This document shows, one piece after another, positions 7,122 to 14,353 of a DNA stretch of 17,567 nt; within the stretch, counting starts at the first letter, position 1, and the number at the start of each line of letters is the position of its first letter. The DNA is taken from positions 1 to 17,567 of the forward strand of contig JABXJU010000079.1 of assembly GCA_013375405.1 (NCBI GenBank), given 5' to 3'. The position numbers were made by a program, and so were the translations under genes. This stretch comes from Candidatus Helarchaeota archaeon. GTDB lineage: Archaea; Asgardarchaeota; Lokiarchaeia; Helarchaeales; HEL-GB-A. The notes under the pieces were generated by a model that was given only the letters and a program-made list of their open reading frames with translations, searched no databases and had not been told where the DNA came from.

Positions 7122-8330
7122 TCATGTTCCAGAGGTTTTATGGATTTTACTATAAACCATTAAAAGAAGCATTGATGCTAAGGCGATGATTGCCCCATAA
7201 ATAAAGGCATAGGTTGGATCTATACCATGAAGAAATCCTGCTATAATACCGGCAGGGAGGGTAGCTAGACCAATTATCATATGGAACGTGCCGAGCGCAG
7301 TTCCACGTATTTCAGGCGGAACACCATCTGAAATATAGGCTCGCTGAACAGTATCTATAAGCGCAAAAGATAATCCTAATAATCCAAAACCAAGAATAAA
7401 TAATAGTTCTGATTCAGAAAAAATAAAAGTTGTACAGGCTAAACTAAATAATCCATAACCTACTGTTAGTATCTTACCTTTTCCATATTTATCTGCTAAA
7501 TTACCACCGGGAATTGAAAAACTAGTATATATGATATTAAATAAAACATAGAATAGGATTGGGACCATATAATGCAATATTCCTGAATACCTTAGGCATA
7601 CATGATAAAGGAATAATAATATAGTGAAATTTCCAAGAGCAAATAGTCCCGTTATAATAATGATGTAGTAATAATGCCTTGGTAGATTTCTTAATCCGAG
7701 TTTATATCCTGATGTTGTTTGTTTTTTTTCATCTTTTACCCATAAAAGGGGAATTAATGCAAAAAATGCAAGTATGGCTGCGAATAAGAAGATAAATCTT
7801 ATCAATTCGCTTATTCCTGCTTCTCCCGATTTTGGATATAGCACCAAAATAAAAAGAAAGGCGAGCATCGAACCGATAATTGCTCCTAGTGAATCAAAAG
7901 CTCGATGAATCCCAAAGCCTCTACCTTTCTTTTTTTCCGATGATTCCGCAATTATTGCATCTCGAGGCGCATCTCTTATTCCTTTTCCCCCACGTTCAAA
8001 TACTTTTATAATAGATACCTCCTCCCATGTTGAAGCAAGGGGGAAAAAAAGTTTGGATGTTGCTGAAAGTGAATATCCTGCTGCCACAAACGGCTTTTTT
8101 CGTCGAATCTTATCAGACCAGTAACCTGCGATTGCTTTAAATATGCTTGATAACGATTCCCCTAAATTACCTATAAACCCAATAATTAAACTAACCCCAA
8201 TGGTTATACCTAATACCCTTTCGATGAAAAATGGCATAAGAGGGGTAATAATTTCACTACTAGCATCTGTAATTAAACTTACAAACCCCAATAAAATTAT
8301 ATTAATACCTATTGTTTGCTTTTTGTTCAA
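7122..8330 (-). CDS. MFS transporter (MJ1317-like)
   Basis: A 402-residue polytopic protein with about 12 membrane spans, the standard MFS size. Loop 2-3 holds GYWSDKIRRKKPF (about 69-81), the MFS motif A. FERGGKGIRDAPRDAIIAES and GFGIHRAFDSLGAIIG (about 111-154) are characteristic of the archaeal/bacterial MJ1317-type MFS group. A second motif A-like loop, GGNLADKYGKGK, lies near 275-286. The substrate is unknown. The start is TTG at 8330, with an in-frame TAG four codons upstream and no earlier ATG. The gene begins 30 bp after the ABCE1 stop on the same strand, so the two probably share a transcript, though a functional link is not evident. Confidence 0.9.
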   Translation of the reverse strand: MNKKQTIGINIILLGFVSLITDASSEIITPLMPFFIERVLGITIGVSLIIGFIGNLGESLSSIFKAIAGYWSDKIRRKKPFVAAGYSLSATSKLFFPLASTWEEVSIIKVFERGGKGIRDAPRDAIIAESSEKKKGRGFGIHRAFDSLGAIIGSMLAFLFILVLYPKSGEAGISELIRFIFLFAAILAFFALIPLLWVKDEKKQTTSGYKLGLRNLPRHYYYIIIITGLFALGNFTILLFLYHVCLRYSGILHYMVPILFYVLFNIIYTSFSIPGGNLADKYGKGKILTVGYGLFSLACTTFIFSESELLFILGFGLLGLSFALIDTVQRAYISDGVPPEIRGTALGTFHMIIGLATLPAGIIAGFLHGIDPTYAFIYGAIIALASMLLLMVYSKIHKTSGT

Positions 8331-8360
8331 TTGACCCGCCTATTCTTGGGATACTTACTG

Positions 8361-10205
8361 TTATTTTTTAATTGAGGTATAATAGTATTCTCCCATGGCC
8401 TTCTGTTTTCGATCGAGTTCTGAATCCATTTTATTTACGCGAGGGCGTAAGGATTTTGCATCACGACGGAATGTTACTTGGACATCTTTTAAAAATTTAT
8501 TCATGCCATAACGTAAATTAACCGGAGCGGAGGTAGTCCCTCTCACTCCGGGTATTCCAGAGAATACGATTAAACTGTCCGAAAGAAAATCCACGGCCAG
8601 AATATCATGCTCGACGATGAAGGCGGAGATTTTTCTATTTTTAACGATCCGCTTAATATTTTTTGTAATTACCAAGCGTGATTCAGAATCTAAAAAAGCT
8701 GAGGGCTCATCCATAAAAATTAAGTTAGCATCCATATGTGATAACGTTTCTGCAATGAATGTTTTTTGTAATTCACCCCCAGATAAATCTTTTAGGTAAT
8801 GATCCAATATATTTTCTAGTCCATAAGGTCGTATTATCTCTGATCGATAAAGTGAGGTATGAAATGCCTTACCAGCTACTTCCTTCAGTAATAATTCAAC
8901 CGTCCCATCATAATCAATCTTTAAATGTTGTGGTTTTAGTGCTATTTGCATTTTAATTTCTTGTTCCTTGTCCTCTGATTCCTTCTCCCCTTGATCTGCA
9001 GTTCTTTCCTTCGGAATATCTAGCTGTGCAGCATATTCAGAGAGTAAATTGAGTAATGTAGTTTTTCCTAATCCATTTCGTCCCACTAATCCAATAACTT
9101 CTCCTTTGTGGAGTTTACCTGGGCTGACGCTCAATGAAAAATCTCCAAGATCTTTCGATAGCTCTGGATATTCAAAAATAATTTCGCTAGATTTCCACCC
9201 TTCTGTTGCTTCAGGAGTGAGATCGAATACGATAGGTTCATTCCTAAAACGGATATTTTCAGAGGGTAGCTCTCCACGAAGGTAAAGATTCAATCCCGCA
9301 TTTGTATTATGAACGTGAGAAACAATTCCATAGACACCAGGCAACCCATATAAAATACAAATTAAATCCGTGATATAGTCACAAATGGTTAAATCGTGTT
9401 CAACCACGCCGACAATTTTGTTTTCTTGCTCTACTAACTTTCTAATCAATTTTGCCATTTCTAAACGTTCTCGAACATCTAAAAAGCTACTTGGTTCATC
9501 AAAAAGATAAACATCACGATCCCGGAGAATAGCAGCTGCAATGCTAACTCGCTGTAATTCCCCTCCTGATAAGACCTTAACATCACGTTCCCAAATCTTT
9601 TCTAGATTTAATCTTTCCTTTATTTCATTCAATATTCCTCTTTCATCCACTTTCTCTAATAATTCTGAAACTTCCCCACCTACCACTTTTGGCAAATTGG
9701 TAATATATTGCGGTTTTGCAACAACACTAAGCTGGTCCTCGGAGACTTGTTGAAAATACGCTTGCAATTCAGATCCCCGAAAATGTCTTATAATTTCCTC
9801 CCAATCTGGAGAATCTTCATAATCTCCTAGATTGGGTTTAATTTCTCCTGCTAAAATTTTTAATGCTGTTGATTTTCCTCCTCCATTAGGGCCAATAATT
9901 CCCACAATTTTCCCTGGGATAAGAGGGGGAAGTCGAAATAATACAAAAGTATCTTTCCCATAACGGTGAATATAATCTGTTTCTAGTTCCTCCGGGAGAT
10001 TTACCACACTTAACGCATGAAAAGGACATTTTTTCACACAAATCCCACAACCGGTGCAAAGGGACTCTACAATATGTGGATATTTCATATCATCCTTAAT
10101 ATATATGCAATCCACACCTGTTCGCACTACAGGACAATACTTTATACAAACTTTTCCGGAATCCTTTGGCTTGCACCGGTCTGGATTTAATACTGCAATA
10201 CGCAC
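8361..10205 (-). CDS. abcE1: ABCE1 / RNase L inhibitor-type ribosome recycling ATPase
   Basis: A twin-ATPase that splits ribosomes after termination. I place the start at GTG 10205 (614 residues, MRIAVLNPDRC), matching the usual N-terminus. An earlier TTG at 10232 would add nine unsupported residues. Fe-S domain: C11-x4-S16-x3-C20-x3-C24-P, then C50-x2-C53-x2-C56-x3-C60-P. Position 16, normally Cys, is Ser. NBD1 has GPNGGGKS (105-112), LSGGELQR (212), DEPSSFLD (236) and H270. NBD2 has GRNGLGKT (375-382), LSGGELQK (474), DEPSAFLD (499) and H533. A charged insert (about 400-418, rich in Glu, Lys and Asp) precedes the Q-loop PQHL. The C-terminal hinge (SGIPGVRGTTSAPVNLRYGM) is typical. The MFS gene follows 30 bp downstream. 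Confidence 0.97.
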   Translation of the reverse strand: MRIAVLNPDRCKPKDSGKVCIKYCPVVRTGVDCIYIKDDMKYPHIVESLCTGCGICVKKCPFHALSVVNLPEELETDYIHRYGKDTFVLFRLPPLIPGKIVGIIGPNGGGKSTALKILAGEIKPNLGDYEDSPDWEEIIRHFRGSELQAYFQQVSEDQLSVVAKPQYITNLPKVVGGEVSELLEKVDERGILNEIKERLNLEKIWERDVKVLSGGELQRVSIAAAILRDRDVYLFDEPSSFLDVRERLEMAKLIRKLVEQENKIVGVVEHDLTICDYITDLICILYGLPGVYGIVSHVHNTNAGLNLYLRGELPSENIRFRNEPIVFDLTPEATEGWKSSEIIFEYPELSKDLGDFSLSVSPGKLHKGEVIGLVGRNGLGKTTLLNLLSEYAAQLDIPKERTADQGEKESEDKEQEIKMQIALKPQHLKIDYDGTVELLLKEVAGKAFHTSLYRSEIIRPYGLENILDHYLKDLSGGELQKTFIAETLSHMDANLIFMDEPSAFLDSESRLVITKNIKRIVKNRKISAFIVEHDILAVDFLSDSLIVFSGIPGVRGTTSAPVNLRYGMNKFLKDVQVTFRRDAKSLRPRVNKMDSELDRKQKAMGEYYYTSIKK

Positions 10206-10242
10206 TCTAGAACACAACCAAAAACATTTCAATAAAATGTCG

Positions 10243-10250
10243 ATTATAAC
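10243..10250 (-). promoter_or_regulatory. Candidate TATA box for ABCE1
   Basis: GTTATAAT on the minus strand would start transcription near 10220, leaving a leader of about 15 nt before the GTG at 10205. A start near there would exclude the TTG at 10232, which agrees with the homology-based start. A short hairpin (ACATTT 10224-10229 with AAATGT 10235-10240) lies between. Confidence 0.4.
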
Positions 10251-10353
10251 ATTATTAAATTTCTCTTTTATTCTCTATTCAGAATTTTTAATCCCTATAA
10301 CCAACTGTTCTGATGAACATGAGCTGATTAGTCGAACTAAAAAAGAAACTTAG

Positions 10354-10467
10354 GCCGTTTTTCCAAAAACGTATTGAGCCATTGAGGCCAATTGTAAAGG
10401 CTGTGGTCTATGTGCAACAGGGTGTCCCACTGGCGCTCGAAAATTATTTTTACGGCAGAAAAAGTAG
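10354..10467 (+). pseudogene. Orphan ferredoxin-like [4Fe-4S] fragment
   Basis: The plus frame 10378-10464 reads AIEANCKGCGLCATGCPTGA then RKLFLRQKK and a stop. It contains a complete CxxCxxCxxxCP cluster motif of the kind found in ferredoxins and in HdrA-type subunits. An in-frame TGA at 10375-10377 separates it from AVFPKTY, itself preceded by a TAG, and there is no start codon or RBS. It is therefore most likely the decayed 3' end of a ferredoxin-domain gene. It points toward, and stops 5 bp short of, the hypothetical gene ending at 10472. A translated stub cannot be excluded. Confidence 0.55.
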
Positions 10468-10471
10468 GAAT

Positions 10472-10969
10472 TTATAAAGGTTTCAATTGCCCAGTCGTGA
10501 TATTTTCAATAATCTTTTTTGTTGCAGTACTAGAAGCCTTCTTGAAATCAAATCCTCTATAATCAAATCCACAACAGGCAATAAAATCTGCCTTAATATT
10601 ATTAGCGACTATTTCTTTTACTTCAGACGAAATCTCAAATTGGTCGTCTTTATAAACTACAATAAGGGAACCCGTTTTCCAATTGAATTTACATCCATAC
10701 ATTTCTCGATGAAGATTAATCAATTCAGCCGCATTTTTCTTAGGGAAACGCTTCTTTAACTCAGGGGGGTCCGGAATTCGCACTCCTTGCAAATAGAGCA
10801 ATGAATGTTGAATGAATTGCCCAAGAAGCCATAGATACTTATAATATATATGTGATAAGTTAGTTTCCTCTTGAATCTCATTACTCTTAGATATTTTTTT
10901 CACCTTCACTCTATTAAGGAAAACTAAATTTTTATACCCTCGTTTTTTACTACCTGATTCCAGACCCAA
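10472..10969 (-). CDS. Hypothetical protein (up to 165 residues)
   Basis: An open frame from TTG 10969. The N-terminus is basic. The middle contains YKYLWLLGQFIQHSLLYLQG (about 43-62), and the C-terminal half alternates strands and helices (GSLIVVYKDDQFEISSEVKE; DFIACCGFDYRGFDFKKAS). There is no transmembrane segment or metal motif, and I recognise no family. The start is uncertain: TATAAAAA at 10929-10936 lies inside the first codons and 24-29 nt before GTG codons at 10909 and 10903, so a leaderless 145- or 143-residue form is plausible. A weaker box near 10990-11000 would suit the TTG. It is divergent from the membrane protein gene at 11036. Confidence 0.65.
   Translation of the reverse strand: MGLESGSKKRGYKNLVFLNRVKVKKISKSNEIQEETNLSHIYYKYLWLLGQFIQHSLLYLQGVRIPDPPELKKRFPKKNAAELINLHREMYGCKFNWKTGSLIVVYKDDQFEISSEVKEIVANNIKADFIACCGFDYRGFDFKKASSTATKKIIENITTGQLKPL
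10929..10936 (-). promoter_or_regulatory. TATA box that argues for a later start of the hypothetical gene
   Basis: TATAAAAA on the minus strand, centred 26 nt from 10906, matches the spacing for a leaderless mRNA beginning at GTG 10909. It is the best TATA-like box upstream of this gene but falls within the longest frame. Confidence 0.4.
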
Positions 10970-11035
10970 TAAAAAACTATTTAATTACAATTCTAAATAC
11001 ACCATATACATAAAAAAAGGTTGGGAAGCAATTTC

Positions 11036-12439
11036 ATGTCTTATGCCGAACGATCATTAGCTTGGTTTTTTAGAAATAGAGTAATCAGAGGGTTTTCAAT
11101 TCTTGCAGATTCGAAATTCATTTTCTACTCATTAATCACTCTGATTTGGTTAATATTTGCACCTATAAGTCTCGTATTTCATAATTTTTTGGGCGAATTC
11201 TTCGTTAAAAGCGTCTTAAAGCTTGAAATGGCCATAATTCTTTCTTTTTTTCTATCTGGTTTAATTATTAATTTTATATCCTCCATAAAAATACGAATTT
11301 CACTTACCACTGTTTTCCTGGTGATTACTTCTATTGTATTTTTCTTAGTTATACCTGAAGAAGTTCAATACTACTTTCCTGTTTTTGGTTCAATTGTATT
11401 TGCAGGGATTTTTGGATTATCTTACTTTATTATTATTCGTTCCTTTAACACCTCTTGGGTTGGTCGAATAATGATGGTGGGGAAATCACCAAATAAGATC
11501 TTCATGCATAAGATTGCTATCTTTATCAATGGTGTGAGTATTGTAGCTCCAATTTTTCTACTAATCCGATATTTTCTAGGTTATATCATCTCAGATCTAA
11601 TTTTAGCTATGCTTGGATTTGCAGCTTGGGGTGTTATTATGTATGCAACTACTCATTTTTCTGGTTATTTTTCATACGATATTTTTGCCTCCATTCTTTC
11701 AGCAACCAATCTAATTGTATTTATTTTCTTTTTCTTGTACATTGGAGAACCAATTCTTGTAATCGTTTTCGATATAATTCTCATTTTATTTGGAATTTCT
11801 GCCCTTGTACAGTTTTTTCATTCTCGGCGAAAAGTAGAAAGAGTTTCCGTTTATACTCCAAAATCAACTCGCGCTCCAGAAGATTCAAGTATTGTAATTA
11901 TTCAAGATGAAGATGATGAAGCAGATTCGACTAAAATTCCTATTTACGATGAATCCAAATACGATATGGAACAAGAAATGACTGAAGTTAGATCTCACGC
12001 AGATGGGTTAATCGTAATTTTATTAGGATTAATTTTGAGTTTTCATTTTATCCTTTTACAATTTTTAGGGGACATATTGATTGGATCTGGATTCATTCTT
12101 TTACCCTTTCAATTTACTCTGATAGAATATCATTTGATTTTACTTTTACTTGGCTACTGCTTTCTCCTTTCAATATATATTGCCTTTAAATTCTCTCTTC
12201 GATTTCGCGGATATACCACTAAAACAATGAGTGAAGAAGCTGCCTTCATGAAGTTTTTAACTCTTATAGATGAGGACGAACGAAAACGACTTTTACGAAG
12301 GGTCTCGAAAACAGTGAGAGACATTCTTGTTGGGGGACTTATGGATTTCATAGAAGGAGAACGCCGCCCTTGGAAAGAAGGTCTTCGAAAAGGGCGTAAA
12401 TTCCTGCGACGCTTATTCAGGGGCGACAAAGAAGAATAA
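11036..12439 (+). CDS. Polytopic membrane protein with acidic loop and basic cytoplasmic tail, unknown function
   Basis: A 467-residue protein from ATG 11036. This start is preferred over TTG 11021 because GGGAAG lies 7 nt upstream of the ATG. About ten hydrophobic spans are visible (approximate residues 27-48, 64-81, 87-105, 112-133, 159-179, 183-205, 215-235, 238-261, 324-345, 361-384). Between the eighth and ninth spans is a soluble loop of about 60 residues with an acidic core (QDEDDEADSTK). The last 75 residues are soluble and very basic (RKRLLRRVSKTVRD; RKGRKFLRRLFRG). No transporter or enzyme motif is recognised. It converges with the M28 peptidase gene with no base between the stop codons. 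Confidence 0.8.
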   Translation: MSYAERSLAWFFRNRVIRGFSILADSKFIFYSLITLIWLIFAPISLVFHNFLGEFFVKSVLKLEMAIILSFFLSGLIINFISSIKIRISLTTVFLVITSIVFFLVIPEEVQYYFPVFGSIVFAGIFGLSYFIIIRSFNTSWVGRIMMVGKSPNKIFMHKIAIFINGVSIVAPIFLLIRYFLGYIISDLILAMLGFAAWGVIMYATTHFSGYFSYDIFASILSATNLIVFIFFFLYIGEPILVIVFDIILILFGISALVQFFHSRRKVERVSVYTPKSTRAPEDSSIVIIQDEDDEADSTKIPIYDESKYDMEQEMTEVRSHADGLIVILLGLILSFHFILLQFLGDILIGSGFILLPFQFTLIEYHLILLLLGYCFLLSIYIAFKFSLRFRGYTTKTMSEEAAFMKFLTLIDEDERKRLLRRVSKTVRDILVGGLMDFIEGERRPWKEGLRKGRKFLRRLFRGDKEE

Positions 12440-13459
12440 TTATTTTATTTTTTTATACAGTATAAAGGGAAAAATCGCTGCAACTCCCCATAACGCCCAG
12501 ATTAATATAGAATAATTCATCCAATTATGCTGGAATTGCACAGTTCCCAAATATAAAACGCTTAAGAGTGTTGCTTGGGCACATTTTTCCACTAATGAAA
12601 ACGAGATTCTATCAATCGTATCCTGTTCTGTGTGATAATAAGGGTAGATTGAACCTCCCTGAAAGAGTGAAACACAGGGTACTTGCACAGCCCAAAATGT
12701 ATCATGATCAAATCTAGCAGTTTCAGGATAAGGTGAGATAGTTTTCGTGAAGGTTACGTTTACAATCGAGGATGCAGCAATGATTGTATCCGCCAGCCAA
12801 TCTGATTGATCATTTTTAATTAGAGTAAAATACTTGCCATATCCAATCATATCCAAGTTAATAACTGCAACAACCTTCGATAATTCTTCGTTATGCTGAG
12901 TAACCCATGCTTGAGATCCTATATACGCCTGTTCTTCCCCCGCAAAGGATACGAAAAGCAGAGTTCTGTTCAATGGGGCTATATTTTGGATGATTCGCAT
13001 CACTTCCATACAAACCGCAACTGACACAGCATTGTCGTTCGCCCCAGGTGCAGTTTCACCCGTTGAAATCGAATCATAATGAGCGCATATAATAATCAGT
13101 TCATCTTTCAGATTGGTGCCATTTATACGTGCAACCACATTTGAAGCATAAGTCTCGTTATATATCCAATCTTCAAATGTAGAATCAGTTATATTGAATG
13201 TTTCATTCAACATTGATTGAATATAGCTTGCCGCTAGATTGCATTCAAAAGATCCAGTTATTCTTGACCATACGCTGAGATCTTCTGTTATATTATAAAT
13301 CCTCATTATATCAATTTGATCCAGCAACGATGTGTCCAATGGTCGTGTGTTATGACCTTCTGCTCGATTTTCGCATATGAGAATCACTGATGTGAAAAAG
13401 ATTAGTAGTATTGAAATCACAAAGACTTTTTGACGTTTTATTTTAACTATCTTTTTCAT
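12440..13459 (-). CDS. Membrane-anchored extracellular M28-family Zn metallopeptidase
   Basis: A 339-residue protein. Residues 1-29 form a basic N-terminus plus hydrophobic signal/anchor (KVFVISILLIFFTSVILIC). The M28 aminopeptidase motifs are complete: AHYDS (H127, D129), PGANDNA (D142), SFAGEEQ (E175, E176), NLDMIG (D203) and YYHTEQDT (H276). That is the full set of ligands for a two-zinc site, with the catalytic Glu. A hydrophobic C-terminal span at about 316-334 is followed by KKIK, so the enzyme is probably outside the cell and tethered at the C-terminus. Several N-x-S/T sequons agree with export. It likely removes N-terminal residues from peptides, but the substrate is unknown. ATG 13459 is the start. 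Confidence 0.92.
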   Translation of the reverse strand: MKKIVKIKRQKVFVISILLIFFTSVILICENRAEGHNTRPLDTSLLDQIDIMRIYNITEDLSVWSRITGSFECNLAASYIQSMLNETFNITDSTFEDWIYNETYASNVVARINGTNLKDELIIICAHYDSISTGETAPGANDNAVSVAVCMEVMRIIQNIAPLNRTLLFVSFAGEEQAYIGSQAWVTQHNEELSKVVAVINLDMIGYGKYFTLIKNDQSDWLADTIIAASSIVNVTFTKTISPYPETARFDHDTFWAVQVPCVSLFQGGSIYPYYHTEQDTIDRISFSLVEKCAQATLLSVLYLGTVQFQHNWMNYSILIWALWGVAAIFPFILYKKIK

Positions 13460-13499
13460 GTCAAATTACACTTTCACTCTCACTTGATCAACTTTTGTT

Positions 13500-13507
13500 C
13501 ATATAAA
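13500..13507 (-). promoter_or_regulatory. Candidate TATA box for the M28 peptidase gene
   Basis: TTTATATG on the minus strand, about 41 nt before the ATG at 13459, predicts a leader of about 17 nt. Confidence 0.45.
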
Positions 13508-13508
13508 G

Positions 13509-13970
13509 ATTTTCTCCCATCGCTCCCTGATCTTGATTATTAGCAACAAATTTCTTTAATTGGATTAAAAAATTTTCATTTTTTAGGTCTAACTTCAGAT
13601 TCCGAATCGAGAGCGTTAATCTTCTAGTATTTTCTCCAAAATCTTAATTAAGTGTAAATAATTTTCTCTTTTAATGTGCGCGCTTTATTTTAGAATAATA
13701 TCAACTAAATTTAACATTATACTTAATTTTTCAAAAATTATTGAGTCACACGATTCCAAATGCCTATCTACAATAGATATAAACTTGCGCGCGCGAGAAC
13801 TGTATTGATTTTTCTCAGTAATAATAACCTTAATGGTGCTCTTTTAGACCGATCAAGTGACCATTAGATCATTGATAACTGGAGACATAAATTTTCAAAA
13901 ATCGATCAATCATCAAGTTGAATCACCCAAGTGCCGATTTAGCATGATTTAACGACAAAATAACCAAAAC
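13509..13970. other. Long intergenic region upstream of the histone gene
   Basis: No coding frame is supported. It contains two alternating CG tracts that stand out in AT-rich DNA (GCGCGC at 13678-13683 and GCGCGCGCG at 13787-13795). It also has a 7-bp inverted repeat TAATGGT (13831-13837) / ACCATTA (13860-13866) with a 22-nt loop. No tRNA or known RNA is recognised. Confidence 0.5.
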
Positions 13971-13978
13971 TTTAAATA
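13971..13978 (+). promoter_or_regulatory. Candidate TATA box for the histone transcript
   Basis: TTTAAATA at 13971-13978 predicts transcription start at about 14000, giving a 5' leader of about 95 nt before the histone ATG. The leader is long for this window. Confidence 0.5.
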
Positions 13979-13998
13979 GGGAGTAATGATTTTACATT

Positions 13999-14067
13999 AT
14001 GATTGTTTCATGGATAATTGAGGATCACCACTTGATTGTCCTGAAAATCATTACAACCTACCACTAA
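13999..14067 (+). CDS. Possible leaderless upstream ORF (22 residues) before the histone gene
   Basis: The ATG at 13999-14001 coincides with the start site predicted from the TATA box at 13971-13978. The frame reads MIVSWIIEDHHLIVLKIITTYH and stops at 14065-14067, 28 nt before the histone ATG. A leaderless mRNA would translate this first. It may be a leader peptide or chance, and there is no evidence for the peptide itself. Confidence 0.25.
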   Translation: MIVSWIIEDHHLIVLKIITTYH

Positions 14068-14085
14068 ATGATAGATTTAAGTGAA

Positions 14086-14090
14086 GGGAG
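14086..14090 (+). promoter_or_regulatory. Shine-Dalgarno deciding the histone start
   Basis: GGGAG sits 5 nt before ATG 14096. It selects this ATG over the in-frame GTG at 14081, which would add five residues and has no SD. Confidence 0.7.
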
Positions 14091-14095
14091 AAAAT

Positions 14096-14311
14096 ATGGC
14101 AAAGAAACGTTATTTTGCTTGGAGTCCCCTCCGGGCACTAATGTCTAGTGTAGGTGCAAAAATCGTAGCCCGAGATGCAGTCGGATATCTTATTGAATGG
14201 CTACAACAAAAATCAATCGATTTAACACAGAGAGCACTCGTTTTAGCACGCCATGCTAAACGAAAGAAAGTCTCAAAGAATGATATCGGCCTCGCTATCA
14301 AAGGCTTTTAA
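14096..14311 (+). CDS. Archaeal histone
   Basis: A 71-residue single histone fold, the usual archaeal size, that dimerises and wraps DNA. Helix 1 is about 9-19 (WSPLRALMSSVG), loop 1 GAKIVARDA, helix 2 about 26-53 (AVGYLIEWLQQKSIDLTQRA...LARHA), and helix 3 about 61-70 (KNDIGLAIKGF). The Ala-rich end of helix 2 followed by KRKKVSKNDI aligns with the HMf-type loop GRKTIKAEDI. The N-terminal tail, MAKKRYFA, is short and basic. The ATG at 14096 has a good SD. It is monocistronic, followed by a T-rich terminator and convergent with the longin-like gene (40 bp between stops). Confidence 0.95.
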   Translation: MAKKRYFAWSPLRALMSSVGAKIVARDAVGYLIEWLQQKSIDLTQRALVLARHAKRKKVSKNDIGLAIKGF

Positions 14312-14331
14312 ACGAAGAAACCTACCTAACA

Positions 14332-14353
14332 TTTTTCCTCTTTTTTTTTCTTT
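14332..14353 (+). terminator. T-rich terminator after the histone gene
   Basis: Two T runs of 5 and 9 separated by CCTC begin about 20 nt after the stop codon, fitting an archaeal intrinsic terminator. The run ends at the stop codon of the convergent gene. Confidence 0.6.

Noticed and set aside
10308..10330. Box C/D small RNA (TGATGA followed by CTGA).
   Set aside because: Only 7 nt separate the two boxes, the base before TGATGA is C, and there is no second C'/D pair.
10054..10353. A 99-codon plus-strand reading frame.
   Set aside because: It lies mostly antisense to the well-supported N-terminus of ABCE1, and its product is not protein-like.
14068..14148. An ATG frame at 14068 overlapping the histone start in another frame.
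   Set aside because: It has no SD at proper spacing and stops early within the histone gene. Its peptide is unlike any protein.
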